64,000 nucleotides of DNA from Epiperipatus broadwayi. Taxonomy: Eukaryota; Onychophora; Udeonychophora; Euonychophora; Peripatidae. The stretch lies in NCBI GenBank assembly GCA_028023455.1, contig JAQFVV010000018.1:8666679-8730678 (forward strand), in the 5' to 3' direction. The notes under the pieces are model-generated. The model ran no database searches, was not told the DNA's origin, and was given only the letters and a program-made list of their open reading frames with translations. The position numbers and the translations under genes are program-made. The stretch's first letter is position 1. Each line of letters opens with the position of its first letter. This document shows, one piece after another, positions 1 to 10,339 of the stretch.

Positions 1-481
1 ATTCATAAGCTATCCCACATTCTATAGCCTCTACATAATCTAAATTGCTAACACCCAATAATTGTTGCAGTAAATTATCATTAAACATACCAGTAAGAAA
101 TTGTTCAAGCAAGGATTTGTCTAGAAATAAACCCTAGATGCAATTCTTGTCTAGATTATAAAGAGCACTATCATAATCTTTTATACTTTCATCTCAATCT
201 TAGTTCTGGGTTCTGAATTGCAGTCTAGTGACATGCCTAGAGGGTTGGGGATTAAAATAATTTGACAAACACTCTTTAACCTGGTAGTATGTACAATCTT
301 CAGGTGTTTGAGGTTTTGTGTGCCTGTTGGCTATCTCAATAACTTCTTTCCCAGAAAAGCATAATAATGAAGCAATTTTATCTTTAACTTTATTAATGAA
401 TAAGTATTTTTCCACATGCTGAATGTACAGGGACCAACTACTTGCCTCAATGACATCATATTCACTGATTGCTACTTGCAT
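1..481 (-). pseudogene. Ty3/gypsy retrotransposon gag fragment, decayed and cut by window edge
   Basis: Read on the minus strand, one frame stays coherent from 481 to the window edge and is broken by three in-frame stops near 197, 191 and 148. The first part (93 codons) has the layout of a gypsy-type capsid N-terminus: a Trp-Ser-x-Tyr motif, a hydrophobic LLCFSGKEV block, then a YFNPQPS motif followed by a basic LQFRTQN segment. After the stops the same frame gives an ES/DESIKDYDSALYNL-like stretch and LLEQFLTGMFND, the usual capsid C-terminal helices in K02A2.6-like gypsy elements. Zinc knuckle and pol would lie beyond the window. Family assignment is from remembered motif layout, not a search. 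Non-functional. Confidence 0.7.
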
Positions 482-1250
482 TGCCTAGTTTTTTTGCCTA
501 AATTTAACTGTTATTTTAATTAATGGTTCAAATCAAGACTGTGACTGCACCAATTGCTATATCTAGCTGATCTAAGAGTGCACTTCCCAGGAGTACAACT
601 CACTACTAACAGTTAATATTTTGCTAATTTAACATATGATCCTTAATAGCATTTTAACTATTTACATATATACAATCCTTTAACATAATAAGACCCAGAG
701 GCAATTTATATCACTACGACTTGTAAGAGTTTTATCTGACTGTTCCCATGTTCAGAGGCCAGCTATTCATACTTGAAGTCACTGTGCCATGGGAGACAAT
801 CTGCTCCAATATATATGTCTGTGTGCACAGGCGAAGCTCCAAGAATCAAGTGTCCTCTTGTTCATCAAATTAGTACTGAGGCATTCATTATTCAAACACT
901 GAAATTGATTTTTCTTCATTTTAATCTCCATACAACAATTTACATTATCTTTTTGACTTTAATTAATGAATAATTTTTATAATTTATCATTTATCGAATT
1001 CCTTTGTTTTATTTCATTAACGACATATTTTACTCTCATTAATTAGACTGATATTCATTTTAGAAAATAATATTTTTCTAATCTTAAAGGTATAAATCTT
1101 TTACTTACTAATTTTAAAAGAATAACTCTTTTAAAAATTTTTAATTTATTAAACTTATTACTTTTTCTTTGTGTAAGTTTATATCTATATATGTATGGTG
1201 TATTTAAACATACATATACATATCAAGTAAAAATAATAAATATTATATCA
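482..1250. other. Gene-free stretch upstream of the gag remnant
   Basis: In the orientation of the gag remnant this would be its leader or LTR. The first 350 bases are less AT-rich than the surroundings, which fits a retroelement leader, but no paired LTR or primer-binding site could be recognised. The rest is plain AT-rich DNA. Confidence 0.3.
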
Positions 1251-1251
1251 G

Positions 1252-1335
<84 letters not shown>
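1252..1335. repeat. Compound microsatellite (ATA)n-(TCA)n
   Basis: An uninterrupted ATA run of about 16 units passes directly into about 11 TCA units. The two arrays differ by one base in the unit, so the second probably arose by a point change that then spread through slippage. Confidence 0.95.
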
Positions 1336-1336
<1 letters not shown>

Positions 1337-1465
1337 GATATAGACAGAGAAGGAGTTAAAGAATTTACAAAGCATAAAGCATTCAATATATAGATTTGGT
1401 TTTTATTAACAAGATTGTTTTAAAAAATTGAACTTGATATAATAGAGTGTGAAACTCTCCATACA

Positions 1466-1534
1466 GTAGTGCCACCAAGTGCAAGCCTTTGTAATCAATG
1501 AATGCAGGAAGGTTTGTACATTTGTTGGCACTAC
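1466..1534 (+). ncRNA. Candidate pre-miRNA-like hairpin
   Basis: The two arms fold into about 24 base pairs: 16 positions with one mismatch (G-U pairs allowed), a 2-nt bulge on the 3' arm, then 8 more pairs, closed by a loop of about 19 nt. Length and shape are those of an animal miRNA precursor. The 3' arm contains UUGGCACUA, which recalls the miR-96/183/263 group, but in that group the motif sits at the 5' end of the 5' arm, so homology is not claimed. A small inverted-repeat MITE is an equally good explanation. Confidence 0.25.
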
Positions 1535-1560
1535 CAAAGCTTTAATAGCAAAAAATAAAA

Positions 1561-1979
1561 ATTAGGTCATGTGACATCTGACTTGATTTTTTTTTTTTTA
1601 ATTTTTTTTTTTGATATTAAGGCTTTGGAGATTTTATATTGCTAAAGCTATTAATATATGGTATATCTGAACTTAGTTCAGTCCCATATGGCTATTTAAG
1701 TTAGATAGCTGGATTGGAAGACATATGGATGTCTGAAAATTTCAGAATTTCTATTTAATAGTTATACATAAGATAAAGTGCTGGGCTTGCCCTAGTATTT
1801 TTAAACTAATGCTTGAATATCCTGGCACTTCACTGATGATGTCAGTAGCAGAAACTGGTCTGGGGTTGGTGATATTCTGCAAAGCTTGTTAATAGCTTAT
1901 TTTGTGAGCTCTATATATAACATCTGTAAATACAAGCTTATTATATTAGGTCATGTGACATTTGACTTGATTTTTTTTT
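1561..1979. repeat. Direct repeat flanking dispersed repeat copy
   Basis: A near-identical 34-base motif beginning ATTAGGTCATGTGACAT, followed by a T-run, occurs at 1561 and again at 1945 (one difference before the T-run). Between them, 1665-1895 is a copy of a dispersed repeat also found at 9485-9700. The flanking repeats could be target duplications or LTR-like ends, but they are long for a target duplication, so the structure is unresolved. Confidence 0.55.
1665..1895 (+). repeat. Dispersed repeat family, copy 1
   Basis: Aligns by eye with 9485-9700 in the same orientation. Both begin CTGAACT.AG.TCAG.CCCATAT, share GTCTGAAAA.TTCA about 65 bases later, and contain CTTCACTGATGAT followed by a TCTG.GG.TG block. 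Divergence is high, so this is an old family. No coding potential or tRNA-like promoter is visible. Confidence 0.5.
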
Positions 1980-3345
1980 ATTGTATATATATATAACATA
2001 AATATAATGATAAATATCAATTTCAGGTGATGCTTCTTATCTAGTGTGACATCAGATTTTTCCATAATAAATAATATGTATTGTATTTTCTCTGCTGCTT
2101 TCTGGGCTAGATTATACTACTGAATAAGCAAGAGTTTTAATTTTTAAAAACAAAATAGAACATTATAAATTTAAATTATTTTGAGATATTAAAACAATAC
2201 AAACTTTGCTTTTATAAATAAAATAAAATTTTATTTACAACACATATAAAACTAATTGATATTTGTAAACTTCAATATCAATCCTAAGGAAGTGGGTTGG
2301 CTTAAATGCAGAAATTACAATATCACAAATTTATTATAAACAAGCTTGAATAAATCATTTTAAATTTAATCGTGTGAGATTTCAATGAATCTAAAATATT
2401 AATATACCCTACTTTTATTGGTGCTGTGTATTTATCATTAGATAATAGTCTGTTTTAACTTAGTTCTTGTTCTATGTAGATTTCTTAAGAAAATGCTATT
2501 TGTGGAATAATATTACCCTAAAAACATACCATAATTTAGCATAATCATCTGAATCAAAACTTTTTATTGTAATTAATAAAGCTAAAATCTTGTAAATAAT
2601 TATAGTTGAATATATAATAGCAAATGCATGTTGAAAATATAAAATAGAGAACTTTTTCCTTGTGCTGATTTAACTTGAATGTTGTTAACCATCACCCAAG
2701 GTAAACGTTAGCAATAGACAACAAAAGGACATAAAGTTTTCTTTATATATATTATACGATAGATTAGGGCTTTGTTTTGTTTTTCAGGACAAGTGAGAGA
2801 AATAAAGAAAAAAAAATTTTACATCTTTTGAAAAATATTCCACACATGTGTTACAGTATTGTGAACTATCTTTTTTTTTTCTTGCATAGAATATATTAAA
2901 CTTTATACAATATTTAATCTATTTAATGATAATCAACAATATATAAAATAATAATTATGAACAGAATTCTAAATTAATGTATAAAAATGTTTGATAATAA
3001 TCAAAAAAGTTAGCATAAATTATAACTTGAAAATAAATTTAAATACAATATATTTAGATTAGTTGAGAAAAGAATTTATTTCTTTTGATTCAAACGTTGG
3101 CTGATCACAGACTGCATTTTCAGAAGAATCTTTAGGGACACATTATTTTAGGACGGAGGTCTAATTCTAAAATATTAAAATAAATGTTTTAATATGTGGA
3201 ATCACTGTCAGATGTTAGATAGTAATTAATAAAAATAGTAAACTATAAATGCTTTTTTGCACTCAAATATAAATATATAATAGATATTTCCACATGTATA
3301 TCAGTATAGACAATATAGTTGTATTTAAATATATATTGTAACTAA
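1980..3345. other. AT-rich gene-free DNA
   Basis: No coding stretch with normal composition, no inverted repeat longer than short TA runs and no splice-bounded exon was seen. Poly-A/T runs and short TA tracts only. Confidence 0.5.
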
Positions 3346-3932
3346 TGTAAATAAGCATTTATTTTTATATAGCCCTATGTTTATAAATTGTAATACATTA
3401 AAGATCAACCTTTCAAGCTATTGTGCATGCACTTTCTTACAAGTGTTAATAATAAATGAATACTTTCATTCCCAACACAAGATATAGTATTTATGAAAGA
3501 ATAAAATGAATCCATTTATAAATTCTTTCCAACCCAAATGCTTATATATGGGAAAATCTTAAGTACTGGAAATGAAAGCATGAGGATAGACCACTCACTT
3601 TAAATTACTGTTTACGATGTCTGAATGAATGACGTCGTCGAAATTATCTAGAATTTACTAAACATCACTCTCAAATGAAACTTAAACATATGTAAATAAG
3701 CATTTATTTTTATATAGTGCTATGTTTATAAATTGTAATACATTAAAGATCAGTCTTTCAAGCTATTGTGCATGCGCTTTCTTACGATTGTTAATAATTA
3801 ATGAATACTTTCATTCCCAACACAAGATATAGTATTTATGAAAAAATAAAATGAATCCACTTATTCTTTCCAACCCAAATGCTTATATATGGGCAAATCT
3901 TAAGTACTGGAAATGAAAGCATGAGGATAGAC
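3346..3932 (+). repeat. Direct duplication of a 247-bp unit
   Basis: Copy 1 is 3346-3592 and copy 2 is 3691-3932, in the same orientation with a 98-bp spacer. Both start TGTAAATAAGCATTTATTTT and end GAAAGCATGAGGATAGAC. By eye they differ at roughly 5% of positions plus a few small indels. A much more diverged relative lies near 40400-40560 (shared TTGTAATA, GCACATGCGCTTT and ATGAATACT blocks). The unit is therefore probably a dispersed repeat that sits here twice. Confidence 0.85.
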
Positions 3933-6605
3933 TATAAAAAATGATCAATAAACTAGCTCACATCAAGCTTGGAAAAAAATGAGAATTATAATTTCTAGTA
4001 TTCTTTTTAATAAGTTTTACTTATGGGTATATGGTATATCTGGATGCCACTAGGCTATTTAAACATAGATAAAGTTACATTATATACCTACTTATACTCT
4101 ACTGGGTTTGAACCTCAGTTAGTACACTATTTATAACAGTGATTTTCCACTTTATAACCATATCACATTTGCACTAATATTAAGGAAAAAACATCCTTAT
4201 TATTCTTTAGTGGTGCAAATAAATTATCATATAAATTATTATGTAAGATTTTAACATCATAAATGCATATTTAACATTGTCATAAATGTTACTAGCTCAT
4301 ATTAAACACTATAGATTTATCGGTGGTATTCACTAAACCTTGAGTGACATTTGATCATCTTTGATGGTAGTCATTTATCTTATGATGACTCACAAATAAT
4401 ATACAAACACAGTGAGAATCATTATTTATCTATGGCCATTAAACACATTTATTAAGACTATTGATTAATAAGATGATGATGATGATGATGATGATAATGA
4501 TACTTCCAGCCACAGCTTTAAAACTAACTCACAACATAAATTTTATCTTTTATAACCTATATTTATTTACCCAAAATATTATATTTAAATTATGATTTAA
4601 AGATTGGCATTCATCAGTGATGATGATGACTAAACTAACTTCATAAGACAATGATTAACTCTTAAGAAATATATATACCTCTTTTAATAAAAACAAATTA
4701 AAATTTATTACTGATCAATCATTAATAATACAAATAGAAAACTCACATGATTAATAATGATAAATTACATTTAAATAATCATAATAATAATAATCAAAGG
4801 TCTTCCCCCTTTCCCTTAATGAAATGTAAACTCACTGTTCATATCATATAGAATGATGTGTGTATATTTATTTCTCTATGGTATAAATAAAAATCTTATA
4901 TCCTAGAAACATTTAATTTTTAAAAATAAACACTCAATGCATGCACATACTCACCTATTGCTTATAACATATATTCTATATTTATAAATTTAAACATAAT
5001 ATCAATCAAGAAATATCCCAATGTAGAGGCAGTTTCAAAAAGTCCAATGAATTTCATTTTGAAGTCAGCTTGTTGAAGGTTTAGAATTTGAAGTCAGACA
5101 CACACCAACATGTAACATGTGTAGATTTCCCAATTGCAGTGGTTTACTGAAACAATTATATTTTTGGCTTGGGCTTGCAATCTTTCTGTTTTATTGCAAT
5201 GATGATGCTGTGAAATAAATTGCTTCTTTAGGAACCATTTAGTATAGACATGGTTTTTTTCTTCTTCTGCTCTGAATAGGACTGGTGTAATATATAAATT
5301 TTGGCATTTTCTTGTTGCTTTTATTTGAATTCAGCAATAGCATGGTCCAATATAAATTTCTGCATTTTATTTTATTTTCTGCTTTGATTAGAATTCAGCA
5401 ACTGGCATAGGTGAAAAAATAGTCTTAGCAAAATTGATTTCTTCTCTCATCTTTGGAAATCAGTCATAAGATGTTTTAAATACTTTTTAGATTTAAACTC
5501 CTCTGATGTACAAACAGTTCTTGAGTAGACCACTGGAGTTCCTAATAAAATATCTTTAACCTGCCATCAGGTTGTAGAAACCCTCAAATATAAAAAAAAT
5601 TAATGCTGTGGTTTCTGAAAGTCAATCAAATTTATTCTTCAAACTCTTATTTTCAAACTATATATGTACTAGTCTGTCTGATAACATCACACATATTTTT
5701 TTTTACTAAAACACATGATCAATTATAAATTGCATTCCATTAGTGCATCTGTATAAAATCTTTTCTGTGAATTGACAATTTATTTAAAATGTATTATTTA
5801 GTATGGTCCAAAAGTGGTCTGGATCCTATCATTTCAATAGCTGACTGATTAATGAGTCTTTGTCTTATTCCTCACATGGCCTTTTGACTATGTCAACCTT
5901 GACCATTTTATCTCTTCTCATTAACCCTTGATATTCTTTCAGATAAAATAAGACAAATTGATCCCAAATAATATAACCATTTTATACAGAAACTATAAAA
6001 TTATTTAAATAAAACTCTTTTTTAAATATATCTGTAAATGTTTATGCTTTGTTTTTCTTGTACATCCAGGCACACACTCACATATATGCAAATATATAAA
6101 ACCTGCTTCTCAAAAACAATCTAAATGATCTGAAAGCTATAAATTGTTAATATTATTATTATTAAAATTTTTCAAATAAATCAGTAAGACAATTATTAGA
6201 ATCAAAATATTACCAAAGAGAGAATATTATAATCTATTAAATATAAATTACTTTAAAGAAGATTAATAAGCAAAGTTATAAAAATGATTTATTGAGTTTG
6301 TGTCTACAAACAACTATTTATATGTGTGTTAAAATTCTAACTTTTAAGTACAACTATTAAACATCCCTTTTCTACTAATGCAAAGTTGAATAGAGAGAGA
6401 AGCAAATATTCTTCCTTCTCTTCATATGAGGCTTTGGGTACTTGGTCATGGAGGATTTGGACTCAATGCCTTACAGTTCCCCCTCCTATAAAAAGAAAAT
6501 GTGATGATTTTTTTTTCATGCATGCACTATTGCAATTTGGCCACAAGCTAAATTGGAATATATATTATATATATAAAATATCCGTTAATTAAAAGCAATA
6601 TTGTA
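3933..6605. other. AT-rich gene-free DNA
   Basis: Contains a short GAT array (about 4472-4494) and scattered less AT-rich segments (for example 5020-5260 and 5820-5940). None of these has a reading frame joined to plausible splice sites. It may be intron of the gene carrying the 6910-7047 exon, since that exon reads toward lower coordinates. Confidence 0.45.
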
Positions 6606-6783
6606 ATTATAATTGAAATAATATTTTTAACGGTTTATAAATAATTACAAACAATCTGCGGATTTTAAGATTGTTTGTAATGGCAGTTGAGGCAGGTTAG
6701 AAAGTAACCGAAAGTACTTCTGCGGATTTTAAGATTGTTTGTAATTATTTATAAACCGTTAAAAATATTATTTCAATTATAAT
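6606..6783. mobile_element. Small MITE-like element with perfect 51-bp terminal inverted repeats
   Basis: 6606-6656 and 6733-6783 are exact reverse complements over 51 bases, separated by 76 bp. The inner part also has a direct repeat beginning TCTGCGGATTTTAAGATTG (about 6655 and 6718), so the right end of the left arm and the left end of the right arm are additionally duplicated. No protein is encoded. Perfect arms imply recent origin or arm homogenisation. A target duplication cannot be read because the flanks are TA-rich. Confidence 0.8.
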
Positions 6784-6909
6784 ATATATATATATTCTGT
6801 GATCAAAGTGTTATTGGCATTACTGATGAAAAATGAAATATAAAATTCTCTGAGAAATGAAAACAATACTTACTTTGAATGATATTCAGAATATATTTTT
6901 AAAAAGTAC

Positions 6910-7047
6910 CTGCAAAAGCTGAAACTGCTTGACAATTTCACTGATGGCTATACACTCTAGGGCATTAGTGGGTCCAATAATTCCTAATTTAATGGGAGGG
7001 GTAATTAAATTTATCAATAAATTTTTAACAACTTGAGAAACTTTGCC
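6910..7047 (-). CDS. Candidate host exon, ANF-receptor-like (type-1 periplasmic-binding) ligand domain
   Basis: On the minus strand a T-rich tract ending TTTTAG precedes position 7047, and GTACTTTT, a good donor, follows position 6910. The enclosed 138 nt are exactly 46 open codons in phase 0 and clearly less AT-rich than the flanks. The product has a basic amphipathic start (KVSQVVKNLL), then PPIKLGIIGPTNALE and a helix ending VKQFQLLQ. A hydrophobic strand leading to GIIGP, then a helix and a Phe-x-x-x-Gln end, is the layout of the extracellular ligand domain of GABA-B and metabotropic glutamate receptors and receptor guanylate cyclases. The next exon should start with a V-S-Y/F-like strand, but I could not find it, so only one exon is visible. 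The exon structure is fairly sure; the family is a motif-level inference. Confidence 0.5.
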
Positions 7048-8809
7048 CTAAAAAAAATAAAAAACATTTAGTAAATATATGTCATTATATATTTATATGT
7101 ATAAGAAATAGTTGTGTGTGTGTTTATGAGTTTATGAACTAAAATAGACAATGAAAACACAGCTCAGTAACAGAAGTGAATTTTCAGTTCAAGAACAAAA
7201 ATAATGTTAATATAGACTAAGGAAATTTATATACAATACACATATAGACATATTTATATCATATATGGATAAGTAAGTGAATGTTGTAGATAAATTTTGT
7301 TTAAATAGATAAATGGATAAATAGATAGTTAGACAGATGGATAGTCATACAGATATATGTATAAATAGATAATAGATTGACAAGCAAGTAGACAAATAGT
7401 ATAGACAAAAAAGCAATTGCTGGATTCTAATTTATATGTACTACATGTACAATAGAACAATTAAAAATATGAAGAAAATTTAAAATTAATAAAAAAGTAT
7501 GAAATGATTTTAGGTTAAAGAAGACTTAAGATCTTTTTAGTTAGATATTATTCTCTTGGATGCTTGATATTTTCTATCACTGGTGAATATTATCGTCTTT
7601 ACTTAGAAAAATGAAAGCACTGTTTTTTTTTTCCTATGTGATGTATTATTTTCAGATAGTTTTACTTTTTTTACCTTATCAAAAAATAAGAAGAATATAG
7701 TATTTAAAAAAGTCTTAATACGAAATTAAATCACCAATTTAGAAAATTATAGGATCTTTTTTGAAAAACATGATGTGAGATCTTTGCTTTGCAGTAGACT
7801 ATTAATTGATTGTAGATGTGCATTTGAAATTTTCACCATTGAATAGAATTGTCCATTTGTAGTTTAAAAATTATAACATATTTAATGAAGTCTAATGTTT
7901 GCCACTAGAAATTCCAATTTTAAAATGAAAGTATTTTTACATCTTATTTGCAGCTTGATTAGCCAGTCATAATATTAAAAAATATATAATAAAAATATTA
8001 AAAAATTAAAAAAATATCAAACAGAATTTAATGTGTACCATTTTGTAATTTAATTTTAGTTAAGTATACTATACTAGCCCCCATAGTCATAATAAATATA
8101 TATATATATAAATTACTCAGAGCATGACCTATAAACTTTTATGCTCAGAAGTCACCAATTTACTACTATACTAATCATATAGAGAGGGCTTTACTATTAA
8201 CAGAAAGAATAATTTTTGATTTCTGTTTAAAATTGTTGACGTTTTAAAAAATTGAGCAGAACAAATTCTTAATATCATTGTAACTATCATTACTATATGC
8301 TTATTTATATGATTAACAAATATGGACAGACTATATTCTATCATTGTATCAGCCAATGAAGTGAATTTACTGATTATCAAATGAAGTTCTTGAAGATTGA
8401 ATAAATGTAGAATGTGAATAATTATTATCTTTTATATTTACAATCATTACAAACAAAAGTAAAATATGGATTTTCATCCCCAGGAGAATGAAGTCATCAT
8501 TCAAAGCAGTAATTGGTGACTGAAGGCAGAGGGTACTAAGAATTTCTTGATTATAGATTCCAAGCTGTCATTCAGTGTTGATATTTTATTTAGCTACTTT
8601 CAATGTAGATAGTTAAAAAAAATGAATTAGTTAAAAGATCTGTTTAATATTAAATTGGATTTTGTAAAATTGAAAAAAAAAGGCAAAGAAATAATTGCTT
8701 TTGAAAAGTGAACGAAAAACAATATTATGAAGTTTATGAGTATATCAGACAGAGTGTAAAAATAAATTATTTGGCTTAATGAAAAAAATTTTAATGCATA
8801 TATATATAT
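7048..8809. other. AT-rich gene-free DNA, probably intronic
   Basis: Includes a diffuse GATA/GACA-like patch (about 7300-7385) and a short block at 8455-8560 with a CCCCAG acceptor-like junction, but the downstream frame closes at once. No further exon of the receptor-like gene was recognised. Confidence 0.4.
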
Positions 8810-9423
8810 ATGAAAAACAAAAACAAGTTATTCACGTAACTTGCTATCACTTGTTATTTATGATCAATAGATGGCGTTTTACCAAAACCACCGAAACAAA
8901 TTTTACACTTGTGATGATGTGATGTGATGTGATGTATTATGGCTTCTCCTTAAACGAAGTCAAGAATATCTCAGCAATTATGCCCAGATAAACCTGTTAG
9001 CCACTTTATTTTACATTACCCACTCTAAATTTACCCATAATCTGCCCTATCCCATTTCCACAACATAATCTTTGTCAACTCTATAACCTTTATATCTAAA
9101 TCCCCCTTATCTTTTCCCAAACCCAGCATAAAAACCAATAATTCACTTTCTGTATAAACACTCTTTTCATATTTATTTTTCCACAACTTCATTATATGTA
9201 CCCTTTCTGTTTTCAAACATTTACATTCAATTAACAAATGCCCAATATTTTCTATTCCTTCCTTACATAATTTACAAAATAAATCACCCATATTTTTCCA
9301 TTTACATGTACATTCTTTTGTAGCTAAAGATCCTGTTCGAGCCTTAAATAATAAAACACCATCTATTGATCATAAATAACAAGTGATAGCAAGTTACGTG
9401 AATAACTTGTTTTGGTTTTTCAT
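8810..9423. repeat. 65-bp inverted repeat enclosing a LINE 3' end
   Basis: 8810-8874 and 9359-9423 are reverse complements with one mismatch in 65 bases. They enclose about 480 bp that carry a LINE C-terminal coding fragment and its short tandem 3' tail. A third partial arm, about 40 bp around 9742-9783, again inverted relative to 8860-8900, repeats the AATAGATGGC.TTTTACCAAA part. The arrangement could come from aberrant target-primed reverse transcription, or from insertion of the LINE into an older inverted-repeat element. Confidence 0.8.
8915..9358 (-). pseudogene. Non-LTR retrotransposon (LINE) C-terminal fragment with 3' tail
   Basis: The minus-strand frame runs from about 9350 to a stop at 9031. 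It opens with LLFKARTGSL, the lead-in to the C-terminal zinc finger of many LINE ORF2 proteins, followed by Cys-x2-Cys (FCKLC), HLLIEC and the final Cys, which together form a CCHC-type finger after the reverse transcriptase. About 35 residues in, the frame includes an internal ATG at 9291. After the stop come about 95 bp of 3' UTR, then a short tandem TGATG-type tail at about 8915-8937, typical of a LINE 3' end. The clade (CR1/Jockey-like) is not certain. 5'-truncated, so not autonomous. Confidence 0.65.
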
Positions 9424-9484
9424 AAATGTACCTTTAAAGTTTTCTTGCAATGATATATATTGCAGAGACTTTGACTATGTGGTG

Positions 9485-9700
9485 AAACTGAACTGAGATC
9501 AGACCCATATAGATATCTGGCTTGTTAGGCTGAGTTTGAAGACTTTACCGGTCTGAAAAATTCACATTTGCAAACTGGTAGAAATGTTTTGCATAAACAC
9601 TTGGAGTCAGTGTTTAGATCTAGTTTCTAACTCTATCCTTCACTGATGATAGCAAATAGCTTGAAATCAGCTGATCTGAGGGTGAGCAAATGAAAGAGAT
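9485..9700 (+). repeat. Dispersed repeat family, copy 2
   Basis: Second copy of the family at 1665-1895, same orientation. It lies immediately after the inverted-repeat LINE structure, and the TTTTGGTAAAATGCCATCTATTG arm follows at about 9752-9774. The shared end motif is CTTCACTGATGAT. Confidence 0.5.
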
Positions 9701-9783
9701 AGTTAATTCTGATTCTTTTGTCATTTGAAACAAATTTTACACTTGTTTCAGTGGTTTTGGTAAAATGCCATCTATTGCTCATA

Positions 9784-10339
9784 TATATATACACACACAA
9801 TGGCTACAATGTGATTTAGTCACAAATGCTACAAGCAGTATCTTCCTAGAAGAGTATTTGTTTTATATAAATATTTCAAATTTGATTTGATTTATTATAA
9901 GCATTATTTAAAATGCACATTAAAATGTTTATTTAAACATATAAATATAAAATCATACAATCACAAAAGTAAAAAAATAAAATTACTTTTGCTTAATTGA
10001 ATTCAGTTGATTGCTTTCTTGTAATTAATTATTATAATAAAATTAATTTAATTTTTATTATTGTTGCCATTAATTATAATAAGTTTTATAATATTTATTT
10101 TAACAAATAGTAAATAAGGGGTCATTTAAAAAAGATGAAAAAAAAATAGTTATTTAGACTACAACTGGTATGAGGCACCATTCTATCTGAACAGAGTGGC
10201 ATAAAATTTAAATTAGAGTTAAAATCAAATTGATTTGACTTTTTAAAAAATAATATGAAATTAAGGTATTTGAAAATTGATAATAGAATAATATACTATA
10301 TGTAACCTGTTCATATTACGTTTTTAATAATATAAGTTT
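9784..10339. other. AT-rich gene-free DNA before the RTE-like LINE
   Basis: Short CA and TA runs at the start, otherwise featureless AT-rich sequence. It may include the decayed 5' end of the LINE that follows. Confidence 0.4.
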
